Assembly (NCBI GenBank): GCA_016210245.1
Contig: JACQUR010000119.1
Coordinates: 1-12,508 of the forward strand
Length of the DNA stretch: 12,508 nt
Source of the DNA: Chloroflexota bacterium
GTDB taxonomy: Bacteria; Chloroflexota; UBA6077; JACQUR01
Direction of reading: 5' to 3'
The position numbers and the translations under genes were made by a program. How positions within the stretch are numbered: the first letter of the stretch is position 1; each line of letters begins with the position of its first letter. The notes beneath the pieces were generated by a model, which saw only the letters and a program-made list of their open reading frames with translations, did not search any database and was not told the origin of the DNA. This document shows, piece by piece, positions 6,138 through 12,508 of the stretch.

Positions 6138-6143
6138 CCTCCT
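6138..6143 (-). promoter_or_regulatory. Ribosome binding site AGGAGG fixing a GTG start
   Basis: On the minus strand AGGAGG is followed by 6 nt and GTG (6131-6129). It is the best Shine-Dalgarno in the window and decides the start of the FAH-family gene against longer ATG-started readings that run into the upstream repeat. Confidence 0.8.
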
Positions 6144-6152
6144 CTTGTCCTG

Positions 6153-6210
6153 GTCAGTGGCCAGTGGCCACTGGTCACTGACCACTGACCACTGACCACT
6201 GGCCACTGGC
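6153..6210. repeat. Heptamer array of CACTGAC / CACTGGC type, with palindromic centre
   Basis: Eight contiguous 7-bp units fill 6153-6208: two in one orientation (GTCAGTG, GCCAGTG), then GCCACTG, GTCACTG, three ACCACTG and GCCACTG in the opposite orientation. The switch makes a 14-bp palindrome, CCAGTGGCCACTGG. It lies between the Fe-S protein gene (stop 6217) and the FAH gene (start 6131), both on the minus strand, and would form a hairpin in a shared transcript. Confidence 0.9.
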
Positions 6211-6216
6211 GGCTGA

Positions 6217-7473
6217 TCACCGGCCGAACTCCCACTTGATCGCCCGCTGCAGCTCCTCCAGGCTGTGGCCGTTCTGGCCCACGGTGGCCAGGACCTCCTG
6301 CAGGACTGCCTCGGCGCTGGGCAGCAGCTTCAAGCGCCGGTACGTGTCCTCGCGCTCCATGCCAAAGGCCTGGGCCAGGAGCGAGCTGAAGTTGACGACC
6401 TTGAAAGGATACTCCTCCTCCGCCCGCACCAGCTCACGGTGGCACGAGTGGTAGAGCGAGACCAGGTAGTCCACCCCAGCCGAGGCGGCGGACTGGCAGA
6501 TGGTGCGCAACCCCGCGCTGAGCGCGGTCCGGTTCCGGACGGCCGCGCACTGGTAGCCGTAGCGGTGCTGGGGTACCTCGACCAGCTCGAGCCCGGGGAT
6601 GGCCCGCAGCACGGTCCTGGCGTCGTCCATGACGCTGTCCTCGGCACCGAGCGGCGCGTGCTCCTCCAGCGCGACGCGCGCACGGATGGGCTGGACGATG
6701 CGGGCCTGCACCTGGTCCAGGCGCTCCACCAGGAAGCGGGTGTAGTGCAGGATCCGGCAAGGCCGTTCGAGATAGGTTGCCCCGAAGTCGTTGAAGTGCA
6801 GCTCGCAGGTGGGACACCAGACGATCACCTGCCTGGGGGAGAGCATGGCGAAGTGCTGGAAGGTGTTGCTGGTGATCGCGTCCGCGCCCGCCAGCTTGCC
6901 CTCTCGGAACTGCAGAATGCCGCAGCAGTTCCCGCCGCTGCCGAGGGTCTGGAAGTCGACGCCCAGGCGCTCCAGCACGTCGACCAGGTTCAGCACGATG
7001 TGGGGGGTGCGCAGGATATTGCACCCCAGGTAGAACACCACCTCTGCCTTCAGGCCCTCGGGCGGCCGCCCGGTGAACCAGCGCGTCTCGTCCTTCGGCA
7101 TCTGCAGGCAGCGCGCCAGCTCGATCATCTGGAACAGGTTCAGCCTGGGCGCGGGCGGAGCCTTCGCCGCCCGCAGCGTGCTGGCAGCCAGCTTGGCCAG
7201 GCGGGTAAGATCGTAGGGGTCCAGGTGCGCCGGGCAGACCTGGCTGCAGTAGGCGCTCCCGGCGCAGGCCTCGGCGAAGGTCGCCCCAGCCCGCTCGTAC
7301 TCCCCGTGCAGCAGCGCCAGTATGCCGTGCGCGATCGACTCGGCCGGCAGGTCCCTGATCTCCAGGTGGGGCAGCATCGGGCACACCTGCACGCACTTGC
7401 CACAGGCGGTGCAGCGCTCCAGCACCGCCTGCCGTTGGGACTCCAGGTAGGCTTGGATCTCAGCCAGGGCCAT
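6217..7473 (-). CDS. GlpC/HdrD-like (Fe-S)-binding protein with CCG domains
   Basis: A 418-residue soluble electron-transfer protein of the heterodisulfide-reductase-related Fe-S family (GlpC, GlcF and HdrD relatives). Cluster 1 is canonical, CTACGKCVQVCP (C21, C24, C27, C31). Cluster 2 reads CAGSAYCSQVCP, so its second ligand is Ser73. CCG domain 1 is complete: C151, the C183-C184-G motif and C220-x2-C223. CCG domain 2 is eroded: QC at 308-309 in place of CC, plus C344 in YHSCH. One cubane, one probably atypical cluster and one noncubane cluster are therefore expected. Such proteins pass electrons from FAD-linked dehydrogenases to quinone or other carriers; no dehydrogenase is adjacent here, only the downstream FAH-family gene. 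The ATG at 7473 is preferred to that at 7479 because GGAGG (7480-7484) is 6 nt from it and abuts the other. Confidence 0.85.
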   Translation of the reverse strand: MALAEIQAYLESQRQAVLERCTACGKCVQVCPMLPHLEIRDLPAESIAHGILALLHGEYERAGATFAEACAGSAYCSQVCPAHLDPYDLTRLAKLAASTLRAAKAPPAPRLNLFQMIELARCLQMPKDETRWFTGRPPEGLKAEVVFYLGCNILRTPHIVLNLVDVLERLGVDFQTLGSGGNCCGILQFREGKLAGADAITSNTFQHFAMLSPRQVIVWCPTCELHFNDFGATYLERPCRILHYTRFLVERLDQVQARIVQPIRARVALEEHAPLGAEDSVMDDARTVLRAIPGLELVEVPQHRYGYQCAAVRNRTALSAGLRTICQSAASAGVDYLVSLYHSCHRELVRAEEEYPFKVVNFSSLLAQAFGMEREDTYRRLKLLPSAEAVLQEVLATVGQNGHSLEELQRAIKWEFGR

Positions 7474-7507
7474 CGTCATCCTCCACTGTGCGTCCGTTAC
7501 CAGGCGC

Positions 7508-7733
7508 GGAAGCGTTCGTTGTGGTCAGGGGAGCCGGACCTAACCCCCCGGCCCCCTTCCCAGCGAGGGAAGGCGGAGTCGGCTCCCCACCCCTGGTAGG
7601 GGAGAGCTCCGGACCTAACCCCCCGGCCCCCTTCCCTGCGAGGGAAGGGGGAGCCGGCTCCCCCTCCCCTGGTAGGGGAGGGGCGGGGGGAGAGGTCCGG
7701 TCCTCGGCGCGCTACTGATGGCTGAACGCTTCC
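7508..7733. repeat. GC-rich 75-bp direct repeats within a 10-bp inverted-repeat frame (MITE-like)
   Basis: Two direct copies of a 75-bp unit begin at 7536 and 7611 (GGACCTAACCCCCCGG start). They differ at a few sites and at the tail. Each unit contains two hairpins, CCCCCTTCCC-type and CCCCTCCCC-type arms. A partial inverted end (GGCGGGGGGAGAGGTCCGG, about 7682-7700) follows. A 10-bp perfect inverted repeat, GGAAGCGTTC (7508-7517) and GAACGCTTCC (7724-7733), frames the block. It fills most of the 328 bp between two divergent genes, and no gene is present there. GC-rich hairpin repeats of this kind are frequent in environmental bacterial genomes. The frame could mark a small non-autonomous mobile element, but no target-site duplication was confirmed. 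Confidence 0.75.
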
Positions 7734-7801
7734 GGCCAAAGCAGAGTGTAAGAGTCTCATTCGGTCCCTTTCCTTATCAGGCCCCGAGGTGGTCTGTCAA
7801 T

Positions 7802-9517
7802 ATGCGGAGGAAGCCTGTGCGTCCATCGATCCTGTCGCTCGTCGCCCTGCTCCTGCTGCTCGCGCCCGCCGGGACTGCCCACGCGCTGCAGACCCCCGAG
7901 TTCAACGCGCGAGTCCTCTCGCTGGTGGTCACCCCAACCGATCCGCCCACGCTCTACGCGCTGGTCGAGCAGAGCGGCCCCTGGGCAGAGGGGCCGGGCG
8001 GCGCGCGCTGGCTCCTCTTTCGTAGCGGCGACGGCGGGCACGCCTGGGAGCCGTACACGATGCGCGGCCTGGACGCGAGCGTTGCCCCGCGCTCCCTGAC
8101 CCTGGACTACCGCGCCACCCAGGACACACTCTACCTGGCCATCGGGCGGAGCCTCTACCGCAGCCGCGGTGGCTCGGACTGGGTGCAGGCCGGCGCCGTG
8201 CCCGAGCCGTTCGGGGCCGTGGCGGTCGACTTCCTCGATCCCAACGTGCTGTATGGCGGCCTCCAGGACGACAGCACCCTAGGTGGCGCCGGCCAGTTCG
8301 TGCGCAGCGTCGACGGCGGCCGCACCTGGGCGCCCTTCGACGCTGCCGCCCCGCCGGCGGGCCAGCTCGATGCCCGGACGCTCGGCCCGATCCGGCAGCT
8401 CCTGGTGGATGCCACCGACCCCAGCACGCTGTACGCGCTGGCCGCGTACACCTATCGGCGCTACCTGCCCTCCCTCTGGCGAGGCGACCGCCAGGGCCAC
8501 TGGGTGCAGCTCCCGCTGCCGCCCGTCCCGGCCGGCGGCCAGGGGGCCGACGGCCTGGCCTTCGACGCGGCCGGCGGCGCCCTGTACACCGGGTCGTATG
8601 GCTGGGGCGGCGGGGCGGCCCAGCCCGACCCGGCGACGCGCAGCCTGTGGCGCGCGGCCAACCCGCGCCAGGCGGACCCGGCCCGGGTCGCCTGGAGGGC
8701 GGTCCAGACCTGGGACTACGGCACCTGGGGTTGGTACGCCTCCACCCCCAGCGTCCTGCCGCTGGCGGTCGACGCGGGGCGCAACCGGGCGCTCTACCTC
8801 CAGACCCACGGCGCCGACGCCGCGCTGTGGAAGAGCCCGGATGGCGGCCAGAGCTGGCAGCCGCTGCCCATCCCCCGCCTCCAGGGCGAGGCCGTGCCCG
8901 GTGGCGGCCAGGAGGTGTGGGTGGCACCCACCGGCCACCCGATCTCCGGCGAGTGGCTGCGCTTCCTCAAGGCCCACGGCGACACCGCGAACCTGGGCTA
9001 TCCCCGTACCCCCGTGATTGCCGACCCCGTGGCCGGCGGCCAGGTCGTCCAGTACTTCCAGCGAGCCGTCCTGGAGTGGCACCCCGAGGCGCCGCCCGCC
9101 TACCGCCTCCAGCGCCGCCTGCTGGGCGATCTGCTCGATCCCGGCGCCGACCCCCTGCTCTCGGAAGAGGAACTGGCGGCGCACGCGGCGGCCGGGGAGG
9201 CCTGCTTCCCGCCGGGCCCTGGCCTGGGCCTGGGCCAGTGTGTAGGCGACCTCGCCCCGGATGGCACGGCCATCCACTTCCTGGAACACTTCACCTCACG
9301 GGGCGGCGTGGACGCCTTCGGCTTCCCCAAAGAGGGACCCCGTCAGCGCAACGGCCGCTGGACTCAGCGCTTCCAGGCCGCCGTCTTCGAGTCCCACCCC
9401 GAGTACGACGTGGACGGTACCGTGCCCGGCACGAACGTCCACCTGCGCAACTTCCGCGTCCAGCTTGGGCTGCTGGGCGATCGGTACCTCGAATCCTGGA
9501 AGCTGCCGTACCGGTAG
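7802..9517 (+). CDS. Secreted Asp-box (BNR/sialidase-type) repeat protein with Chloroflexota-type C-terminal domains
   Basis: A 571-residue exported protein. The signal peptide is clear: MRRKPVR, a hydrophobic core (SILSLVALLLLLAP) and a likely cleavage after AHA at 28. Asp-box motifs S-x-D-G-G-x-x-W occur at about 75-82, 169-176 and 345-352, with a degenerate one near 120-127. These mark sialidase/VPS10-like beta-propeller blades. The C-terminal third carries two copies of a short domain: GHPISGEWLRFLKAHGDTANLGYPRTP...VQYFQRAVLEWHP (about 378-428), and IHFLEHFTSRGGVDAFGFPKEGP...QRFQAAVFESHP (about 491-533). I associate this with secreted Chloroflexota proteins. Two Cys (468, 480) lie between the copies. 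No sialidase catalytic set is recognisable, so surface binding or a structural role is as likely as hydrolysis. The ATG at 7802 is chosen because the signal peptide starts there and GAGGTGG lies 9 nt before it. No membrane anchor is seen. Confidence 0.8.
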   Translation: MRRKPVRPSILSLVALLLLLAPAGTAHALQTPEFNARVLSLVVTPTDPPTLYALVEQSGPWAEGPGGARWLLFRSGDGGHAWEPYTMRGLDASVAPRSLTLDYRATQDTLYLAIGRSLYRSRGGSDWVQAGAVPEPFGAVAVDFLDPNVLYGGLQDDSTLGGAGQFVRSVDGGRTWAPFDAAAPPAGQLDARTLGPIRQLLVDATDPSTLYALAAYTYRRYLPSLWRGDRQGHWVQLPLPPVPAGGQGADGLAFDAAGGALYTGSYGWGGGAAQPDPATRSLWRAANPRQADPARVAWRAVQTWDYGTWGWYASTPSVLPLAVDAGRNRALYLQTHGADAALWKSPDGGQSWQPLPIPRLQGEAVPGGGQEVWVAPTGHPISGEWLRFLKAHGDTANLGYPRTPVIADPVAGGQVVQYFQRAVLEWHPEAPPAYRLQRRLLGDLLDPGADPLLSEEELAAHAAAGEACFPPGPGLGLGQCVGDLAPDGTAIHFLEHFTSRGGVDAFGFPKEGPRQRNGRWTQRFQAAVFESHPEYDVDGTVPGTNVHLRNFRVQLGLLGDRYLESWKLPYR

Positions 9518-9597
9518 CGTGGCCAGGCTGCCGCGCCGATCGAGCCCCAGGGCCTGGTGCTGACCTCGGCCATGCGTCCTCCCGCGGACAACAGAAA

Positions 9598-9634
9598 GCC
9601 GCCGAGCCTGGACCGTGTCGTCCAGGTCGGCGGC
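9598..9634 (-). terminator. Candidate terminator hairpin after the Cys-rich gene
   Basis: GCCGCCGA plus CCTGGAC (9598-9613, one bulged G) pairs with GTCCAGG plus TCGGCGGC (9620-9634) around a 6-nt loop, a 15-bp stem. On the minus strand it is followed by a pyrimidine-rich CTTTCTGTTGT, a weak U-tract, which fits termination of the 9683-9934 gene. A second small hairpin (AACAGC/GCTGTT, 9637-9651) lies beside it. The rest of the gap 9518-9682 shows nothing recognisable. Confidence 0.5.
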
Positions 9635-9682
9635 AGAACAGCCGCGCTGTTGAAAGAAGTCTAGAGCAAGGCTAACCGGGCG

Positions 9683-9934
9683 TCAACCGCTAGCCCGATG
9701 CACTGTGGCCTTCGCTGGCACGCGCTCTCTCGTGCGACGGAAGTGCTCTACATCCATTGGCTCAAAGACGATCTCGTCAACCTGCCCAGGCCGAGGTACC
9801 ATGTGGTCCACCTCACCCGACAGGATGGGCAGCGGAATGCGCTCCGGGAAGGCAGCGCAGCGATTACCCCGATAGTGAGCGCAGTTCAAGCAGCCTAGCC
9901 ATTCGTCATACCGCTCAGAGCGCTCCCAGTTCAT
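9683..9934 (-). CDS. Small Cys-rich (zinc-ribbon-like) protein of unknown function
   Basis: An 83-residue protein with CLNCAHYRGNRCAAFPERIP at 15-34 and a conserved-looking SGEVDHMVPRPGQ at 39-51. C15, C18, H20, C26 and H44 could bind one zinc ion. The C-x2-C-x-H-Y...C-x-A-F-P-x-x-I-P...H pattern resembles a family of short uncharacterised bacterial and phage proteins that I recognise only by pattern, not by function. Its ATG (9934) overlaps, as ATGA, the stop of the repaired ART reading frame immediately upstream (9931-9933), so the two were evidently translated as a coupled pair. That suggests a partner role such as antitoxin, immunity or accessory protein, which is inference. A hairpin follows at 9598-9634. 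Confidence 0.65.
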   Translation of the reverse strand: MNWERSERYDEWLGCLNCAHYRGNRCAAFPERIPLPILSGEVDHMVPRPGQVDEIVFEPMDVEHFRRTRERVPAKATVHRASG

Positions 9935-10525
9935 TCCTGCACGATCCTCACTGCCTCAGCCTGAAAGGCCACAATGTAGTCAATGCCGTCGCCGCCTGCA
10001 TCTCTGATGATCATACCATCATAGCCTTGCATAGCCTTGTTCCGTGAACGCTTTCCGAACCTGCTGGGCCGCCTCCATGGTCAAGCGCACCGGCCGGCCG
10101 TAGAGTTGCATCAGCACATCGTCTACCTGCCGGACCACCTCATCAGCGTGCCCAACCAACGGGTGGCGAAGGCGGACAGCGACGCGCAAGTCTACGTCTC
10201 CGGGCAAGCCGCTCGGATCGGTCACGGTGTAGAAGCCTTGGCCGTATGCCCCAAGACGTGACTTGGACAGATCCACCCCGCGCTCAAGGATGTCCTGCGC
10301 CGCCAGACGAGCAGTACGGTGATACGTGACCCGACGGTTGACCGAATCGGCTAACCAGTCGGCCACCTCCTCTGGCTTGATGAGGTGCGGCGGGCGTGGG
10401 GCAGCCCCCCCCATCGCCCTGGAGCCGGCCCCCTCCCCTGACCTACTGCCACCGCCGAACGCCACGTGCCGCCACCTCCGGCTCTCGTCAGCCCCGAGGA
10501 TGCAGCGTGCTGTACGCGCCAGCAA
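9931..10525 (-). pseudogene. ADP-ribosyltransferase-fold protein gene, frameshifted by a 10-bp tandem duplication
   Basis: The open frame ends early at 10019 (168 residues) with FTEQGYARL-stop. Removing one copy of the duplicated CATAGCCTTG (10020-10039) restores the frame: EQGYDGMIIRDAGGDGIDYIVAFQAEAVRIVQE, ending at 9931-9933 and overlapping the ATG of the next gene. Restored length is 194 residues from a TTG at 10525, or 157 from the ATG at 10414. The core resembles ART-superfamily domains such as phage MuF-linked or DUF3990-type toxins: VTYHRTARLAAQDILERGVD, then GAYGQGFYTVTD, then the final GYDGMIIRDAGGDG strand-loop that the frameshift removes. The start is uncertain; the ATG at 10414 sits in a run of eight G. 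The gene begins within 20 bp of the molybdoenzyme stop, in the same direction. It could alternatively be a phase-variable locus now in the OFF state. Confidence 0.7.
10020..10039. repeat. Perfect 10-bp tandem duplication inside the ART gene
   Basis: CATAGCCTTG occurs twice without interruption, at 10020-10029 and 10030-10039. Neither flank extends the match, so the unit is exactly 10 bp. Because 10 is not a multiple of 3, the duplication shifts the reading frame of the ART-like gene. Deleting either copy restores it exactly. Confidence 0.95.
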
Positions 10526-10541
10526 TCACCCGGACCCGGTT

Positions 10542-12508
10542 TCAGACCTTGCGCACCTCCACCCGCGTGTCCCGGTCGCTGAGCCCGGCGGAGAAGCTCA
10601 CGGGGTCGGGGCGGATGTGGCCGTAGCCGCCGGCCAGTTCGATCGGGTTCATGGGGGAGGCCATGACGCTCTTGAAGTGGCGCCAGCCCTCGAATTGGTA
10701 GTTCTCCCAGCCGTGGTAGATGATCACCTGGCCGGGCCGCACGGCCGGCGAGACCATGGCCTGGACGCGGAAGCTCCCCACGTCGTTGAACGCCTCCACG
10801 TACTCGCCATCCTGGATGCCCCGCGCCGCCGCGTCCCGGGCGCTCACGAACATGCCCGGCTCACCCCGCTGCAGGGCCAGGATCAGGCCGTCGTCGATCC
10901 AGTCGCTGTGGGCGCTCCAGCGGGCATGGCCACCGGTCACCTGGAGCGGATAGTCGCCCCCGGCTTTTGGAGGCTCCTTGTGGGTTGGGAACTGCTCCTC
11001 CAGCTCCAGATACCAATCGTGATCGACGTAGAACTGGAGGCGCCGGGTGAGGGTGGGGTAGGGCTCCTTCAGGGCGGTGTGTCGGGTGAGGGGCACGATC
11101 GGCTCGCCCGGCTCGATCTCGCAGGCGTTGCCGATGGAGCGCATGGAGGTGCCCACGCCGTTGTACGCCGCGAAGCCCCGCTCTTTGAACTCCTCCCACG
11201 CAACCATCTCCACGTTGCCCGAATTCAGGAAGGAGTCTCGGGCCAGCCCATCCTCGTCGTCCTCGGCGTAGACGCCGCCCATCGTGACCGCGTCCTCGAG
11301 CCGGTCCAGCCGGCGCTCCTTGCCATTCCTATCGCGGTAGGCCAGCAGGCCGCGCTCGCGCGCCCGCTCGCCCAGCTTGCGAGCCAGACGGACGAAGATA
11401 GTCCAGTCGTTCAGCGACTCGTAGAGCGGCTCGATGGCCTTGTTGATGGCGTGGATGAAGGGCGTCTGGGTGGAGGCCAGGGTGGTAGTGGAGGTGCGTT
11501 CGTACCAGCCCGACGCGGGCAGGACGTAGTCGGAGTAGAGCGCCGTGCTGCTCATGCGCCAGTCCACCGTCACCACCAGCTTCAGCTTCGGGAGCAGGGT
11601 CTGGAGGACCTGGTTGGTCGCCCGGACCCGGCGGAAGACGTTGCCGCCCACCTGGAATAGGACCAGGGGTTGCTTCTCGGGTGGTGGGGTCACCACCTGC
11701 CAGCCTCTGGCCAGGGCCTCGCGCACGTACTCGTGGACGGGGCGCTTGAGGTACGGGTCCCAGCTATTGTGCCGCTCGCTCAGCTCCAGCAGACCGCCGT
11801 GGAAGTAGTGGGTCAAGGACGTCTGGGCGATGGCGCCGATGGCGAGGGCCTCCTTGGTGTACTCGGCCAGGATCATCTCGGTGGTGTAGCCGTCCTCTTT
11901 CCAGCCCGCGAAGCGCGGGTCGGCCGCGGCCGCCATCTGGAGCATCTGGTGTCCGCGCCGCTCCAGCGCCCCCACGGCCGTATCGGGGGTCAGGAAGGGG
12001 AAGGCGCTGTAGCTCGCCCCCACGCGGCCCATGTGGCCGCACAGGGCGAAGACCAGGATGATGGCCCGCTCGATCAGGTCGCCGTGGTAGACCTTGCCAA
12101 AGTTGGCCCCGCTGATGTTGACCACGCCTTGGGCCGTGGCGATCTCGCGCGCCAGGCGCTCGATCAGGGAAGCCGGCACGCCGGTGGCGGCGCTGGCCTG
12201 CTCGGGGGTGAAGCGGCTGTCGAGGTGCGCGCGCAGCAGCTCGAACACCGGCCGTGCCCGCACTCGGCCCTGGAGCGTCTGGACCTCGTACTCGCCCTCC
12301 AGGGCCGGGACCAGGTCGTTGAGGGCCAGGGTCTTGCGCGGCGCCTCGACCACCTGGCCGGCAGCCTGGTCGTAGACGTAGAAGGCATCCTCGCGTCCCC
12401 CGCGCTTCAGATCCTTCTCGCGCAGCAGCTTGCCGGTGTCGACCCGCACCAGCAGGGGCAGGTCGGTCTGCTCGCGCACGAAGTCCGCCTGGTAGAGCCC
12501 CTCATGGA
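10542..12508 (-). CDS. Molybdopterin oxidoreductase, type II DMSO reductase family catalytic subunit (C-terminal part, truncated by window)
   Basis: About 654 C-terminal residues of a large molybdo-bis(MGD) catalytic subunit are visible. The frame continues beyond 12508: residues before the GTG at 12479 read HEGLYQADF, which fits the family's typical run into TDLPLLVRVDTGKLLR. Markers include SGANFGKVYHGDLIERAIILV (cofactor-domain helix), ALYSDYVLPASGWYERT (cofactor-binding region), GGHARWSAHSDWIDD, and a C-terminal domain with YHGWENYQFEGWRHF and MNPIELAGGYGHIRPDP. The ending resembles ethylbenzene dehydrogenase, selenate, chlorate and dimethylsulfide enzymes of type II. The Mo-ligating residue and the N-terminal Fe-S cluster lie outside the window, so the substrate cannot be judged. 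These enzymes need an Fe-S beta subunit, usually encoded directly downstream; here the next gene is the broken ART, so beta must lie elsewhere or upstream. The protein would act in respiration or hydroxylation, typically outside the cytoplasm. Confidence 0.85.
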   Translation of the reverse strand, partial: HEGLYQADFVREQTDLPLLVRVDTGKLLREKDLKRGGREDAFYVYDQAAGQVVEAPRKTLALNDLVPALEGEYEVQTLQGRVRARPVFELLRAHLDSRFTPEQASAATGVPASLIERLAREIATAQGVVNISGANFGKVYHGDLIERAIILVFALCGHMGRVGASYSAFPFLTPDTAVGALERRGHQMLQMAAAADPRFAGWKEDGYTTEMILAEYTKEALAIGAIAQTSLTHYFHGGLLELSERHNSWDPYLKRPVHEYVREALARGWQVVTPPPEKQPLVLFQVGGNVFRRVRATNQVLQTLLPKLKLVVTVDWRMSSTALYSDYVLPASGWYERTSTTTLASTQTPFIHAINKAIEPLYESLNDWTIFVRLARKLGERARERGLLAYRDRNGKERRLDRLEDAVTMGGVYAEDDEDGLARDSFLNSGNVEMVAWEEFKERGFAAYNGVGTSMRSIGNACEIEPGEPIVPLTRHTALKEPYPTLTRRLQFYVDHDWYLELEEQFPTHKEPPKAGGDYPLQVTGGHARWSAHSDWIDDGLILALQRGEPGMFVSARDAAARGIQDGEYVEAFNDVGSFRVQAMVSPAVRPGQVIIYHGWENYQFEGWRHFKSVMASPMNPIELAGGYGHIRPDPVSFSAGLSDRDTRVEVRKV

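Noticed and set aside
6132..6206. N-terminal extension of the FAH-family gene
   Set aside because: The extension translates the CACTGAC heptamer array, and a strong AGGAGG fixes the GTG start at 6131.
6265..7599. Long plus-strand open frame opposite the Fe-S protein gene
   Set aside because: The antisense of a gene with clear Fe-S cluster motifs; its translation has no recognisable domain and its end translates the GC-rich repeat.
7488..7760. Small open frames translating as NPPAPFPAREGG-like proteins
   Set aside because: They are translations of the 75-bp GC-rich repeats, which commonly give such spurious proteins.
10326..11660. Long plus-strand open frame opposite the molybdoenzyme gene
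   Set aside because: The minus strand carries a clear molybdopterin oxidoreductase; the plus frame has no family features.

Overview
The window is high-GC bacterial DNA (roughly two thirds G+C) carrying nine genes, one of them cut by the right edge and one broken. The best lineage guess is Chloroflexota. That rests on the C-terminal repeat domains of the secreted protein at 7802-9517, which I remember mainly from that phylum, and on the many short tandem and inverted repeats between genes. No rRNA, tRNA or CRISPR array was seen, so the placement is an inference.

Layout from left to right. A family B DNA polymerase-like protein (242-2485, +) has an intact proofreading exonuclease but an altered polymerase active site. 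It is followed by a HypE/PurM-type AIR-synthase-like protein (2613-3611, +). Converging on these is a minus-strand group: a sigma-70-like factor with an extra C-terminal domain (3665-4519), a small holin-like membrane protein (4613-4870) and a small basic helical protein (4867-5175). The last two overlap by ATGA and are driven by a near-consensus promoter with a perfect GAAC-N4-GTTC palindrome (LexA/SOS-box type) just downstream of the -10. Next, also on the minus strand, come a fumarylacetoacetate-hydrolase-family enzyme (5334-6131) and a GlpC/HdrD-like iron-sulfur protein (6217-7473), probably one catabolic operon. A divergent gene encodes a secreted Asp-box (BNR/sialidase-type) protein (7802-9517, +). 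The right end, on the minus strand, holds the C-terminal part of a type II DMSO-reductase-family molybdoenzyme (10542 to the edge), an ADP-ribosyltransferase-fold gene broken by a 10-bp tandem duplication (9931-10525), and a small Cys-rich protein whose ATG overlaps the stop of the repaired ART frame (9683-9934).

The most striking whole-window pattern is in the gaps between genes. From 2471 to 6210 nearly every gap holds an array of 7-bp units arranged as an inverted repeat, with a different unit in each gap. Several arrays run into the coding sequence and supply the stop codon. Two convergent genes (2613-3611 and 3665-4519) even end in the same repeat-encoded residues, KGEG-stop.

The strongest leads for something undescribed are the SOS-type promoter on the small coupled operon upstream of a sigma factor, the polymerase with rewritten motifs A and B, the frameshifted ART/Cys-rich pair, and the heptamer arrays acting as stop-codon cassettes.
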